A stretch of 64,000 bases of DNA, taken from Agrostemma githago (lineage: Eukaryota > Streptophyta > Magnoliopsida > Caryophyllales > Caryophyllaceae). Under the pieces are notes generated by a model. The model saw only the letters and a list, made by a program, of their open reading frames with translations. It was not told the DNA's origin and did not search any database. This document shows, one piece after another, positions 10,679 to 22,297 of the stretch. Every line of letters begins with the position of its first letter. Within the stretch, counting starts at the first letter, position 1. Location of the stretch: positions 18,217,277 through 18,281,276 of the forward strand of contig OY288261.1 in assembly GCA_958450325.1 (NCBI GenBank), read 5' to 3'. The position numbers and the translations under genes were made by a program.

Positions 10679-13430
10679 ACTGAGGCTTGGACAGGGCGAA
10701 AGTCAGAGTAGCTACCAAGCCCGTTAATTAAGACCTGGTAGGCTTCCGATTGGGTCGTTTATAGTCCATTAGACTCGCGTGAAGGGCTCGCTAGCCACAA
10801 GACAGAAATCATACCTAAGCTTGATGATTGTACTCCGTGGGAAATTTGGGCTTGTCGCGTAAGCCCTGGGTGTGCCTGTGTGTTGGCCCATCCCGTGATA
10901 TCCCGGAAAAAGCCGCCGGGGAGATTTGATGACTTGCATGTCCCTGTTTGAGTCGTACCTGTATAAGTCACATAAAATGCATGCAACACGTAGGTAATAA
11001 AATGACTCGCGCTGGGGAAAATGATTTTTGAATTTTTTGAAAGTTGAATTTTTGAAATCCTGAAAGCAATCACGAGCTAGGTTTTCAAAATGGAAAGGGG
11101 TAGAAAAGAAATTTGCAGTTTAAATAGACTGAAATCTGACCTCGTCGAAAAAAATCTTTTTTTTTTCAAATGGCTAAATTTTGCAAATTTCAAAGTGGAA
11201 TTTGAAGAGAGGGGCCTATCGACAGACTCGACTCTGGATACGACAGGACGAGTTGACTGACACGGATTGGACTCTCTAAGTATTGGACCGTGATTCGGTA
11301 GGGGTGTGGGCCACCTAGCAAGACTCTTAAGTTGCGTCATCCCGTAGCCTAGGCGAGTGGCAACACGGTCGTACATCGAAATGGGATAGATATGCTATAG
11401 GGGGACCGCAGTAGTTCGTAATGAGACTGTTTTAGTCTGGTGCCCTTCTGGATTTCCTATTTTAGGATACATTTCCAAAGTGGGTATTGCCTCGAGTCCT
11501 GACAGATTTTTGTCTTCGACTGAGCCAAGTACTAGGACACACTACAGAAAGGAGGCTAGATTTTTTGTTGGATTCATCTGGATTTTGTGAGTGGATGGAG
11601 GTCTTCTGTCTAAGAGAAGCCCCCGGGACAACAAAGCTAGCTATTGAGAACACGATGGTGTCGTGACCGGAATAATGACGCTTTTTGAATGTGTGTCAAT
11701 GTGGGTGGTTGTGCCTCTGTTGAAAGGCTGCCTACGTATTCACGTGTGGTGAAATCAAACCAAGCCGTAGTTCAGTGGCGGAAGATGTATTATGGTGCCT
11801 ATTCTAATAGGACTTTGTGTGTAACTAGCCATAATGACGGTGTAGGCTAGGTGCATTCCCAGTGATGTCTTGATCAAAGGGCTTGAATGGTTAGGATATT
11901 AATCCTGTGACTGTGAGTGTTCTCCGGGGTAGCCCCCAGAGGTGGTGTGAACTATTTGGGCATGTTTTATGCCGACTGCAAGTTGAGTTCCCGTGTTTGG
12001 GGTTGGTAACTGGTTTGGATGTTTTTGGAAATGTGGTGCTAGGAAGTAAATGGCCTTGATGACTCGAAATCTGGAGCTCGGTTCTGTGGAGCTAAGGCTT
12101 CGAGAGCCGGTTTCATAATGAAGTAAATGGCCTTGATGACTCGAAATCTGGAGCTCGGTTCTGTGGAGCTAAGGCTTCCAGAGCCGGTTTGATAGAGGTA
12201 AATGGCCTTGATGACTCGAAATCTGGAGCTCGGTTCTGTGGAGCTAAGGCTTCGAGAGCCGGTTTGATAGAGGTAAATGGCCTTGATGACTCGAAATCTA
12301 GAGCTCGGTTATGTGGAGCTAAGGCTTCGAGAGCCGGTTTGATAAAGGTAAATGGCCTTGATGACTCGAAATCTAGAGCTCGGTTCTGTGGAGCTAAGGC
12401 TTCGAGAGCCGGTTTGATAATGCGGGATCTGGTTTCCATGTCTGGCCCTAGTGGTTAGGGGTATCCTATGGGGCTTGAATCCTCAAAATTCCGGGCTGTC
12501 TCTAGCCTGGGTCTCGGGGAGGTCTTGAGGGTTGTAATGTGGGAAGGCTAGATGTGGTGTTAGCTGACCAGCTTGATTGTCACTCCCCTATTGGATGGTA
12601 TTGATAATTTTGAATTTGACCGTACCACGGTCAAAGGATTTTCACTTGAGTTGACCGTTGACCACGGTCATGGGTATTTGATTTTTGATTGACCTCTTAG
12701 CCGCGGTCATGGGTTTTGATAATTTTGACGGTACCCTGGTCGTGGGACTTTCACTTGAACTGACCGTTGACCACGGTCATGGGTATTCTGAATTTTTTTT
12801 GATGATGGCCTACTTTTTTGCTTTTTTTTTTCATTTTCATGGACTTTCGATTTTTTTTTTTTGTGTCCAGTTTTCTTTTTTTTGATGGCCTGCTTTTCTT
12901 TGTTTGATGGCCTTTGTTTTGGTCCTTTCTTTTTTTCTTTTTTTTTGACTTTTGATTTTTTTTTTGCCGGTCAAACTAACACCTAAGGTAGAGATTGGTC
13001 AGTCTTATTGGAGGGGTGTTTTATTGTGGGAAATGGGCTTGCCTCCCGTCTCGAACCCAAACTAGGAGATTACCTAGATTTGTCATAGGATTCGACACCG
13101 CTCCTGCTACGGGTAGTTATGTGGTTTTTCTATACCAGACACGGAATAGGTAAAAAGAAAACACGGGCTCGGTTTCCTGCAGTCATTATAGATGTGCCTA
13201 TAATAGTCACGTGCGTGTGCTCACAGTGTATGATGGTGTTCATCATGTTCTCGGAAACACGTAAGGAAAGAATATATGAGAAAGAATATTGAAAGCTGAT
13301 TTTATTGAATTTGAAAGGAGGACAGAATACAGTTGACTCTGACTCTGACTTTGACTTTGACTTTGACTTTGGAATAGTACATCCTAGACTCGGACTCAAA
13401 TCAGATCCGGACTCTCGGATAATGTTGTCG
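10679..13430 (-). other. T0 untranslated 3' region
   Basis: No pol domain is visible. The region holds the 75-bp tandem array (12045-12422), a series of TTGACCACGGTCA-like semi-palindromes (about 12610-12790), T-rich tracts (12790-12970) and a TGACTC/TGACTT hexamer run just past the gag stop (about 13330-13370). Confidence 0.7.
12045..12422. repeat. Five-copy tandem repeat of about 75 bp in the T0 3' UTR
   Basis: Units start at GTAAATGG, positions 12045, 12123, 12199, 12273 and 12348, with periods of 74-78 bp. Each unit contains GACTCGAAATCTGGAGCTCGG and GCTAAGGCTTCGAGAGCC with few changes. T1 carries only one diverged unit of this sequence (about 31535-31605, opposite orientation). Confidence 0.95.
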
Positions 13431-14249
13431 TTAGTCGTCGGCTTTTAAGGACTCGAGTTGATGTCCAGTATAGCCTTTAGTAGAAACTTCACCCAGATCT
13501 TCATTGTGTCGAAGATCGTCTTCAATCCTATTGCCCATTTCGGTAAGTACGGCAAAGTTTGAAATGCCGGCATACCTAAGATGGACGCGGTAAGAAGGTA
13601 GGAGGTTGTTGATGAAGGCCTCCACTAGTGTCTTCTCGTTGGGCTTGTTTACCAACTTTACACTCTCGGCCCTCCATCTTTGAAGATATTTAGTGAACCC
13701 TTCTTTGGGCTCTTGGGCCATCACTTCCAGAGTACGCATTGTAGTCTGGATTTCGACATTATCAGCGTAGTTCCGAGCGAACTCCATTGCCACGTCATCC
13801 CAAGTCGGGTATTTCTTGGAATCGAGCCTGTAGTACCAGGCTTTGAGGTGCTTCTCAAGGGAGGAAGGGAATAAGTGCTTAAACATGGTGGACTTTACCC
13901 CTTTGATCGCCATGAAATCTTTGAAAGCCCGGATGTGATGAACCGGGTCTTCAGTATCCTCAAACATTGGAATTCCCGTAAGGTTGAGGTCAGCAGGTAG
14001 CTCGTCATTCAAAGGTGAATAAGTACGAGCATTTTCGGCGTGGATCGAGTTGTTCGTCGATAAGTGGACTTGCTCTTCGAGCCTTCGAACAACTCTGATC
14101 AATTCGGCTATGGGCTCAGTGGGCTCAGCTCCTTCAACTAGGGCGGTTTTCTCCACGGTGCTTAGGCGGGTGGATAAAGTCGCTTGGTTAGCCTGGATGG
14201 CAGCCAGTTGGGTCTCGATCTTGGTCAAAGCATTTTTCAACTCGTCCAT
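13431..14249 (-). CDS. T0 gag, capsid core without zinc knuckle
   Basis: The protein is 272 residues and starts at the ATG at 14249 (MDELKNALTKIETQ). Residues about 1-75 form a heptad-rich, coiled-coil-like segment. Residues about 95-260 form a Ty3/gypsy capsid core with LNLTGIPMFEDTEDP, HLFPSSLEKHLKAWYYRLDS, EGFTKYLQRWRAES and NFAVLTEMGNRIEDDL, a pattern typical of Tat/Ogre gag. It ends shortly after the core, so the usual CCHC-like zinc region and any protease are absent. Particle assembly with help from an autonomous relative is plausible but inferred. Confidence 0.85.
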   Translation of the reverse strand: MDELKNALTKIETQLAAIQANQATLSTRLSTVEKTALVEGAEPTEPIAELIRVVRRLEEQVHLSTNNSIHAENARTYSPLNDELPADLNLTGIPMFEDTEDPVHHIRAFKDFMAIKGVKSTMFKHLFPSSLEKHLKAWYYRLDSKKYPTWDDVAMEFARNYADNVEIQTTMRTLEVMAQEPKEGFTKYLQRWRAESVKLVNKPNEKTLVEAFINNLLPSYRVHLRYAGISNFAVLTEMGNRIEDDLRHNEDLGEVSTKGYTGHQLESLKADD

Positions 14250-15629
14250 TTTGCGTTGATGTCTGATTTTAGGTGGCCTGTCTGTAAGAACACTACGTAA
14301 TCAGAGAGGTTGCTTCGGAACTCAGACTCACCAAGGCATAGGAAATAGCGCAAGAGGAGGGAGGGCCCAGTTTGACTCGGGTTAGACTCCCCTAAGACAA
14401 ATGTGTAGGGTACGATTCTCGGAGTGACTGTGATTAGTCATTCCGTCGGAGAATAGCCTCCAAGTGAGGCTAAGGACTCAGATGGTGTGGCATCTAAGTG
14501 ACTTGAAAGTGGGTTATGTGAGACACGTGTAAGACATGACCCTTAGAGCAACCGTGATTGATCGCCCTGCTAAGGGGTAGCCCCCAAGTGGGATTGAAGA
14601 TTTTGTTAAGACTCGAGTGTGGGACGAGTGACCCTTAGACGTAAGGACCGTGAACCTTTTGTTATAGGGCTATGCCTTGTAAAAGGTTGACTCGGAAAAG
14701 ACACCTAGACGGGTGGCTTGTGAAAGGTGGGCCTTCCTTAGGATTTGGCTATGTGGGCCGAGTCCCGTCCGAAGGAAGGTCCACGTGAGACATCCCCAAA
14801 CTTTTAGACTCGAGTGTGTAGACGGGCCTTCCTTTGTAGGAGTATGTCCTACGTTGGTGGGCCTTTCCTTAGTCTAATAAGGCAGACTGGGATAGGGAAG
14901 AAACTCGTGATGTAAGATCGACGGAGTTTCGACGCTAAAGACCTTGACAACTTAAGACTCGACCCGACACTGCTAAATACGGGAAGTCCTAGAAGTGGAA
15001 GGTTTTGAAAATTGATGATTTTTGAAAAAGGGACCGAGTGGACTCGGTGAATGGCCCAAATTTCCGAAAAAGAGGACGAAAAGTCATTGGGCCACGGATT
15101 TTGAAAGTTCGAGTTTTGATTTGGGCAGCATATCGGCTAGAAAATAGGCTATTTTGAGTAAAATCATAAGTCCTAAATTCGGTATGTGTCCCGGGTTTTG
15201 AAATCGAATAGTTTGAAAAGGATGCAATTTTGAAAAGTTGACGGTTTTTTGAAAACGACTCGGAAACCAAGTAGCACGTAGTCACACAAGCATTATAACG
15301 ACGCCATGTATGCTCTATACTAAGTCTCGGTCGGTCTATAGGGGGTCTATACCAGTGTACATAGTCTAGACGTTGATCGGGACGGACTTCCTAAGTCGAG
15401 TTGATCTTAGAACATGCCGCGAAACCCACTCGAATCGACTATGGACACCTTTTGACATATCCATATTGGAGTACATCAACGGTGTAGTGGGACGTCGGTC
15501 GCGAGTACCGGCCCGGGAAAATATGGGTTATGCATGAACCGTAGAACTAAAACGCGTATTGTATTTGTCAAACGATTTCTATTCGAGTCTCACCCTGAGG
15601 ATGCCGATGGTAAGTCACGCATCAGTTAA
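14250..15629 (-). other. T0 5' untranslated leader
   Basis: About 1.4 kb between the PBS and the gag start with no credible ORF. Long leaders are usual in Tat/Ogre elements. Confidence 0.6.
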
Positions 15630-15647
15630 TCCCCAGCGGAGTCGCCA
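15630..15647 (-). other. T0 primer-binding site
   Basis: Minus-strand TGGCGACTCCGCTGGGGA, three bases from the 5' LTR. The same sequence occurs in T1. The identity of the primer tRNA was not checked; a tRNA-Arg is usually given for Ogre-type elements. Confidence 0.8.
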
Positions 15648-15650
15648 AAT

Positions 15651-17267
15651 TGTGGACATGACATAGGTCCACCCCGACGCGGCCACGCGCGGGTTTGGGT
15701 AGGCGAATGAATCTCCATATGAGAAGGATCGAATTGAAATTTAGGTCTATGTGGAGTCGCCACCGAATTTTGTGGTTATTCGGAACCGTTCGTGCCCACT
15801 CTATGTCGTAGTGGGCCGTATACAAAATACGGCCCATTACCGATGTCAAAGTTTATTGGGCTCGTCCCTTTGCATATCGATATAGATGCCGACTTGAGCG
15901 GTTAATCGTATATTGAATGACTCTCGTGCGCCAACGGTTTCGGGCATCCAGAAACCGAGGTTCTGAGTAAGGGGTGAGGGTACGTGTTGGGAAGCCCACA
16001 AAGGACACCCAACCCCGCCCGCGCTTTAGCGGCCTCTACTAAGAACTCGAATGACTTTCTAATACGCGTGCTAGTAAAACGGGAAAATGATATGCAAAGA
16101 TTTACTTTCCCTAAACATGCGAATGGAATCGAAAAGTGGGTTTTTATGTCAATTTAATGCAACTAAAATTAACGTCGAAGTTGTATTTTAGCATGCGGGT
16201 TCATTTAGTATAATAAACGAATAATAATTAAATTGACAAAAGAAACAGAAAACGCGTTAGTAACGATATTACGAACAATAACGGTTTGCAAATATTGAAT
16301 TGAATTGAAAAGATGCAAATATGAGGATGCATGATTTGAAAAGATAGTATACATGTGATTAATTATGCACGTGTTGACCTAAGTCGAGAAATACTATCGG
16401 GTTTTGAAAATAGAACAATGTAAGACTCGTAATTTGAGTCGTTATGAGGTCACTCGATCGAGTGGTCGATGGACTCGATCGAGCGGACCCTAAAAAATTG
16501 ATTCTGTTTTGCGTCAAAGACCGTACTCGGCCGAGTTATTGACCAACTCGGTCGAGTACATAGCCACTCGACCGAGTCACTGTGAGACTCGATCGAGTGG
16601 TGATCGTGATTAGCATACTGACTTGATTTTGAGGTGCCACTCGACCGAGTGGGCTAGGCACTCGGTCGAGTGCCCTCTGTACAATTAAGATTCGTTTGTA
16701 AAATCGTGTTTTATGTCGAAAATCGTTTTAAATTGATTATTAAGATGTGATTAAATTTTCTCCGCGTTAATAATGTCATAATTCTAAAGAATTGTTTTGA
16801 CAATTATTTAGCATCAACGAAAATTGCCCTAAGTTGATTTAATGCGATTTAGAAAGATTGACTCTTTGATTAAATAATAAAAAGAACTTGATTCCCTCGA
16901 CTTCTCCGACATCGATAAATCCCTAGAGATCGTGATGTCGGATCCGTGTCAACGGGTTTCGACCCTTATTAAAATTGGTTTTAGAAAATTCGATGAATGC
17001 AATATTAAAGATGATAATGACGAGAAATAAAGACGAATTCTTGTTTAAGTTGACTCATCTCAATAATCAAATAATCGGGGTACCGGGATAAGCGACCGTC
17101 AACGCTGTGTGCAGTACACTTGTATGTTCGTGTTTTCTTATCCCGATATCCTTCTTACTCGACACAAATCAATGAGTATTTTAATATTTTGATGCAATAA
17201 TGATAACAAGGTAAATAATAATGATAATAATCGTAATAACAATAATAATAATAATAATGATAATAAC

Positions 17268-17311
<44 letters not shown>

Positions 17312-17340
17312 GTAATAATAATAATAATAATAATAATACA

Positions 17341-17408
<68 letters not shown>

Positions 17409-18156
17409 CATAAAAAAAAAATTAAAAAAGGAGATGAACGACGAGAGAAAAAGGAAAAAGAGAACGAGGTTTGTCACCCTCAACCTACATATTCTTGTCT
17501 CGGAATAAGTCTCGTAAACGCGGCTATGACATGAGAGTCTTCGAGGTATATGGAGGCTAAGTTGTGGTGGCTCGGGTTGAATTCCTAAAGCTAGGTTTAG
17601 GGTTTTTGCTAGTGTAGAATTGCTAGGGTTTTGAAGTGTGTGTAGATGTGTTAGGGTTGTCCTAGAGTGTACTAGGGTTTTTTAAGATTGCTAAAGGATT
17701 AGGGTTCTTGAGGTTGTTTGTATTAGGGTTGTAAAGTTTGTGTAAAAAGTGTTGAAGATGTGTGCATGGGGGTTGCTTATATAGGCAAGGCTAGGGCACC
17801 TTGGTGTCTAGGGTTTTGTGCCTTGACGGACTTGATTTGATGGCCCGTTTGGAGGTGGACCGTGAGTGAGCTACTTGGAAACGGCTTTGACCGGGTTTTA
17901 ATCCGGTCGCTAAAAGTCGGTTTTATTTCCGGTGTCGGTTTTGACCCAAATTAGTCTTGTTTGACTCGGAATGATCCACTGGGCCTGGATTCGAGGTTGA
18001 TTTTGTGAGATTTGTACTCCATAAGTATGTTAGCCAGCGATTAATGGATTTGAGCCCGTATCCGAGCGCATAGAGACATGTTAGCGTCCGATCATCATCG
18101 GGTGATTTTTTGGAAACTGCCATAGACACCTGGCAGTCAAAATGCGGGTGTCTACA
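15651..18156 (-). repeat. T0 5' LTR
   Basis: Near-identical partner of 8180-10664. It keeps a 23-bp palindrome-containing segment in the cluster (about 16464) that the other LTR lacks, and lacks an 8-bp duplication the other LTR has. Hairpin at 15812-15836. Confidence 0.93.
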
Positions 18157-18161
18157 GTTCT

Positions 18162-20244
18162 TAGTAGTCCTATCACTAGACAAGAAATTAAAGAGGCAGT
18201 TTTCAGTATGGACATTAATAGCAGCCCAGGCATAGATGGATTTTCTGCGGGTTTTTTCAAAGCTACCTGGACCATTATTGAAGACATTTTCTGTAAAGCA
18301 GTAATGAGCTTCTTTCTGAAGGGTAATATGTCTAAACAAGCGAATTCAACGCTTATTACTTTGATACCTAAAAAGACGGATGCTTCTTCTGTCATGGAGT
18401 TTCGTCCCTTCTCTTGCTGCACAGTTTTCTACAAGACTGTAAGTAAGATCATCTCTAATAGACTTAAACATGTCTTACCATCTCTAATAGGGGTAGAATA
18501 AGCTGCTTTTGTCAAAGGTCGAAGCCTTTTTGAGAATACACTCTTGTCTCAATCCTTGGTTAAAGGATACACTCGGAAATTCATTACTCCCAGATGCATG
18601 ATAAAAGTTGATATTAAAAAAGCATTTGACTCCCTACAATGGAGTTTCTTGCATAATCTGCTAAATTTGCTTGGTTTTCCCCCTTCATTTGTTAAATGGG
18701 TGGTGGGTTGTATATCAAATCCTTGGTATTCATTTAAATTGAATGGAGGTGTACATGGGTTTTTTGAAGGGAAGAGTGGAATTAGAAAAGGGGACCCTTT
18801 ATCCCCCTATCTTTTTGTCCTAAGCATGGAAGTCCTCCCAAGAGCTTTAAGAGAAATTGGAGATTTGAAGCAATTATCATATCATCCTAAATGTTGTAGA
18901 ATCAACTTAACTCATTTGATATTTGCGGATGATCTTATGATCTTCTCTAGGGGCGATGTTCCTTCTGTTCAGGCTATTAAAATTGAACTTGATTCATTTG
19001 GGAACATGTCTGGCCTTAAGGCAAATCTGGAGAAGACTTGCATATATTTTGGAGGAACACAGGTTGATGTGCAGTCTAGCATACTACAGTGTACTGGTTA
19101 TACATCAGGCTCTTTTCCATTTCGTTATCTTGGAGTCCTACTTAATGATGCTACTATCAAAGTGTCAATGTTTGATACTCTTATTCTCAAGATTCAAAAA
19201 GCCATAAGACATTGGACTTCTAACCTGCTGTCCTATGCGGGAAAAGTTCAGCTTATCAACTCGGTAGTGTTTGGCTTGCAAAATTTCTGGTGCTCAAGCA
19301 TTCTCCTACCGAAGACAGTCGTCAAATCAATCAATAAATTATGCAAAGATTTCTTTTGGGGTATTTCTCCTGGGGATAGGCGTCTTACTTTTGCTAACTG
19401 GGTTGATTTATGCAAGTCGTGGTCTGGAGGAGGTATTAATATCAAATGCTTAACTAGCTGGAATAAGGCACTCCTTACAAAACTGCTATGGCAGCTCTCT
19501 GAAAACAAGGGAAGCATCTGGATGAAATGGTGTAAGAACTACATAATTCAAGATAAATCTATTTGGTTGCTTCCATCTAAAGAATTCTTTTCCTCAGGAC
19601 TGAAGAATATCTTGACTGTACGAGACGAATATATCAGAATATGTGGCTCCATAGCTGCTGCGATTGCTGCTGTTAATGATAGCGTTTTTTGTGGAAAATT
19701 TAAAGTTTCCAAAGCCTATGAGTTCCTCCAAAACCCTGTTCAAATGAATTGGAGTAAAAGCTTGTCCAATATCATGGTACCTCGTCATAAAGTGGTGCTC
19801 ACTTTAGCGGTTCAGAATAAGTTGGCAACAGTGCAAAAGTTGCAGCAGAAAGGGTTCCATCTTGCAAACAGATGCATACTTTGTCAGCAAGATGAGGAAT
19901 CAGTATCGCATCTATACTTTAAGTGCAGTTACTCCAAGTCTGTTTGGCATCAAATACAACTCTGGGTGGGCATCTCTATTCCACATATAGAGCTTGTTCA
20001 GTCATTAAAATGGATTTCGCTTGCTTGTAAGAGAAAGCATTGGAAATCGGATTGGGTTCGAACTAGCATTGCTGTTGCCGTCTATCTGATCTGGAAAGAA
20101 AGAAATTCAAGACTTTTCAGGCTCACCTCCATGGATGACCGAGCGCTTTTTTCACACTTAAAGTTTGTAGTATCTGCTAGATTCTTATTGTACAAAACTA
20201 ATCCTAAGTATAAGCGACTTATAGAAAGGATGTCTAGTATGTAG
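18162..20244 (+). pseudogene. LINE ORF2, C-terminal part: reverse transcriptase and zf-RVT domain
   Basis: Continuation of ORF2 after T0. The RT domain starts with SSPGIDGFSAGFFK, then a TAA (near 18499) sits where related elements have Gln before AAFVKGRSLF. It continues with VDIKKAFDSLQW, GIRKGDPLSPYLFVLSMEVL and the catalytic LIFADDLMIFSRG. A zf-RVT domain (CILCQQDEESVSHLYFKC) follows, about 120 residues before the end. No RNase H domain is present. With the exception of the TAA the frame is open to the stop at 20242-20244. Confidence 0.92.
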
Positions 20245-20343
20245 TGATCTACGATAGTGTGTTAGTTCTTTTGCAAATTTGTAATTTCATAACCATATAT
20301 GAAATGATACCTTTTTTGCAAATAATAATAATAATAATAATAA

Positions 20344-20743
20344 TCAATATATATATAAAGGAGGAAGTTTTCGAGCGATATGATTGGTCCGTTACATCAA
20401 AACTCAATTTAGGAAAATATCATTAATAATATAAAAACCAAGCCTTATTGCATAAATTTTTTATAATTATATATATATATATAATTATAATTATATATTT
20501 AATTTTTTATAATTTTTATAAAGAATCTTTTAATAATTATAATTATATATTTAATCTACCATATTAATGTGATGTTTTATAAGTTTCATCTTAACAAAAA
20601 ATTATTGCATAAATTTTTTTAAAAATGAAATAATTAGAATTGTGGTATAAAATGCTTTCATTTGAGTATAAATTTCATATAATTTGTTTCATGTTATTGG
20701 CTCCAAAAAGTGATAATTTATTACATATAAAGATAATAGAGTT
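20344..20743. other. AT-rich spacer between LINE and array
   Basis: Runs of TATA and TAATTATAATTATA. No gene or terminus recognised. Confidence 0.4.
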
Positions 20744-22004
20744 ATCCCACATCGACAAATTATAATAAGGTGATGAAATTTTATATTATAAATATTATGG
20801 AGAAGTAATCATCCGTTCTTATATATCTACCAAAAATCTTTTGAGTCATAAAGAATTCTTAAAATTATAACCTTAAGTAATTATCCCACATCGAAAAAAT
20901 TATGATGAGATTATGGAATTCTATAATATAAATAAGATTAATAATTGTTTTTGAATATCGATCAAAAAAACTTTTGAGTCTTAATTTTTTTTAATAAGAC
21001 TACAAACTTAAAATTGTACCACATCGAAACAATTAAAATAAGATGATGATTCTTATTATAAATAAGAGTTATCATGCGTTATTTGGCTCTTAAAAAGAGC
21101 TCTGAAGACAGTAAATTATCCCACTTCAAAAAAAATTATGATAATGAAATTCTATATTATAAATAAGACTAATCATTCGTTCTTAAATATCAATAAATAA
21201 AATTGAGTGTTAGAAAATATCTTAATAAGGCTACAAACTTAAACAACGTAAATCTCACATCGAAAAATTATAACAAGGTGATGAAACTCTATATTATAAA
21301 TAAGAAATAAGAGTAATTAATTTTACAAAAAAAAACTCAAGATTATGAACATGTGTGAAATTTCCCACATCGAAAAATTATTATATACTTATGAATTTCA
21401 TATTATTTGCTCGAAAAAGTAAGGAATCTACTGTATTACATATAGAAATAGTAAAATCATCTCAAATCGAAAAATTATATTAAAGTGATAACTTTCTATA
21501 TTATAAATAAGAATAATCCTTCATTCTTAATTAGATATCGACAAAAAAAATCTTTTGATCCTTAATCGCTTAAAACTATTAAATTAATTAAAATAATCCT
21601 ACATTGAAATATTATGATGAGCTGATTAAATTTTATATTATAAATAAGAGTGATTATTCGTCCATAAATATTAACTAAACATCTTTTTTCGAGTCTTAGA
21701 AAAACTCTATCTCACATCAAAAAATTATATAATAGGGCAATGAATTTTTATTATATAATTCGTCCTTAATCGACAAAAATTAAAGAGCTTTTAAGACTAT
21801 AAAATTAAGTAAAATTATCTCACATTAAAAGAATAATGTCATTGAAAGAATAGCGTCGTATGTATAAATTAAATATTTCTCCCTATAAGTAAAAAGTGAG
21901 GTTTATGATATGGAAGGAGATAAAAGGAAGAGGAATCCGTAGTACAATATAATTGTACCACATTGAAAGATTATCACAAGGGGATGATTATATGATTATA
22001 AATT
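20744..22004 (+). promoter_or_regulatory. Tandem array of eleven snRNA-promoter-like modules
   Basis: Each diverged unit (about 96-140 bp) contains an RTCCCACATCG-like element followed by TATAAATA or a close variant. Starts of the upstream element: 20744, 20883, 21016, 21118, 21252, 21362, 21459, 21596, 21709, 21817 and 21955. TATA boxes are at 20787, 20927, 21057, 21158, 21295, about 21400 (weak), 21502, 21639, 21752, 21863 and 21997. The gap between the two elements is 29-35 bp in the ten clear units, mostly 32-33. Plant U-snRNA genes use exactly this pair (USE and TATA): about 33-34 bp apart for Pol II and about 24 bp for Pol III. Downstream of TATA a block resembling CATTCGTTCTTAAATATC and then TTTTGAGTCTTA recurs. 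No snRNA body (Sm site or known snRNA 5' end) was seen. Confidence 0.75.
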
Positions 22005-22297
22005 GAAGTCATTATTGGTTCTTAGATATCAACTATCAACCCAAATATTTACTGAGTATTGTCTTAAAGAGAGATATTATGAGTTTTAAATACAATGCAC
22101 GCGTATAATTTAATATGACGTTCACCGCATATATGACCTTCCAAAAAATACATTTATGTATGTGGATAGTATTCCTTTACTATTAGACATAAGACTTATT
22201 TTCTACGCAACATTTTCTACTGTTGCGTAGTCTCACAAATTTATGCAATCCTCTAACTTGGTGTCACTATCATTGTCACTAAAAATCGGCCCGTGAC
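22005..22297. other. Unassigned stretch with two small hairpins
   Basis: Contains a perfect 10-bp stem CTACGCAACA/TGTTGCGTAG (22203-22212 and 22221-22230) and a 7-bp stem TTGTCAC/GTGACAA (22273-22279 and 22293-22299). It ends at another (AAT)n tract (22298-22324). No gene. Confidence 0.5.

Larger units (their letters stand above)
8180..18156 (-). mobile_element. T0: non-autonomous Tat/Ogre-like LTR retrotransposon
   Basis: Complete minus-strand element of 9,977 bp inside LINE ORF2. It is flanked by perfect 5-bp duplications GTTCT (8175-8179 and 18157-18161). LTRs of 2,485 and 2,506 bp start TGT and end ACA. In element order: 5' LTR (15651-18156), PBS (15630-15647), long leader, gag (13431-14249), untranslated region with 75-bp tandem repeats, polypurine tract (10665-10678), 3' LTR (8180-10664). 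No protease, RT or integrase is seen in the roughly 5-kb interior, so it matches the gag-only (TR-GAG-like) class. LTRs differ by roughly 1 percent plus a few indels, so it is older than T1. Confidence 0.92.
5372..20343 (+). mobile_element. Plant L1-type LINE, split by element T0
   Basis: A non-LTR retrotransposon of about 5 kb once the 9,982-bp T0 insertion (with one TSD copy) is removed. Order: short leader, ORF1 (5456-6879), ORF2 endonuclease part (6876-8179), T0, ORF2 reverse-transcriptase part (18162-20244), and a short 3' UTR ending in (AAT)n. It appears full length. Both ORFs carry disabling changes. Removing T0 together with one GTTCT copy restores the ORF2 reading frame exactly, so T0 landed in an otherwise continuous ORF2. 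Confidence 0.9.

Noticed and set aside
12113..12458. ORFs with repeated ALEALAPQNRA or DDSKSGARFCGAK phrases on the two strands
   Set aside because: They are translations of the 75-bp tandem repeat, whose period is close to a multiple of three.
20744..22004. CRISPR array
   Set aside because: Repeat units are diverged and variable in length, the organism is a plant, and the conserved parts are a promoter element pair instead of a short exact repeat.
20744..22004. Functional snRNA genes within the array
   Set aside because: No Sm-binding site, no known U-snRNA 5' end and no room for a typical snRNA body plus 3' box between modules.
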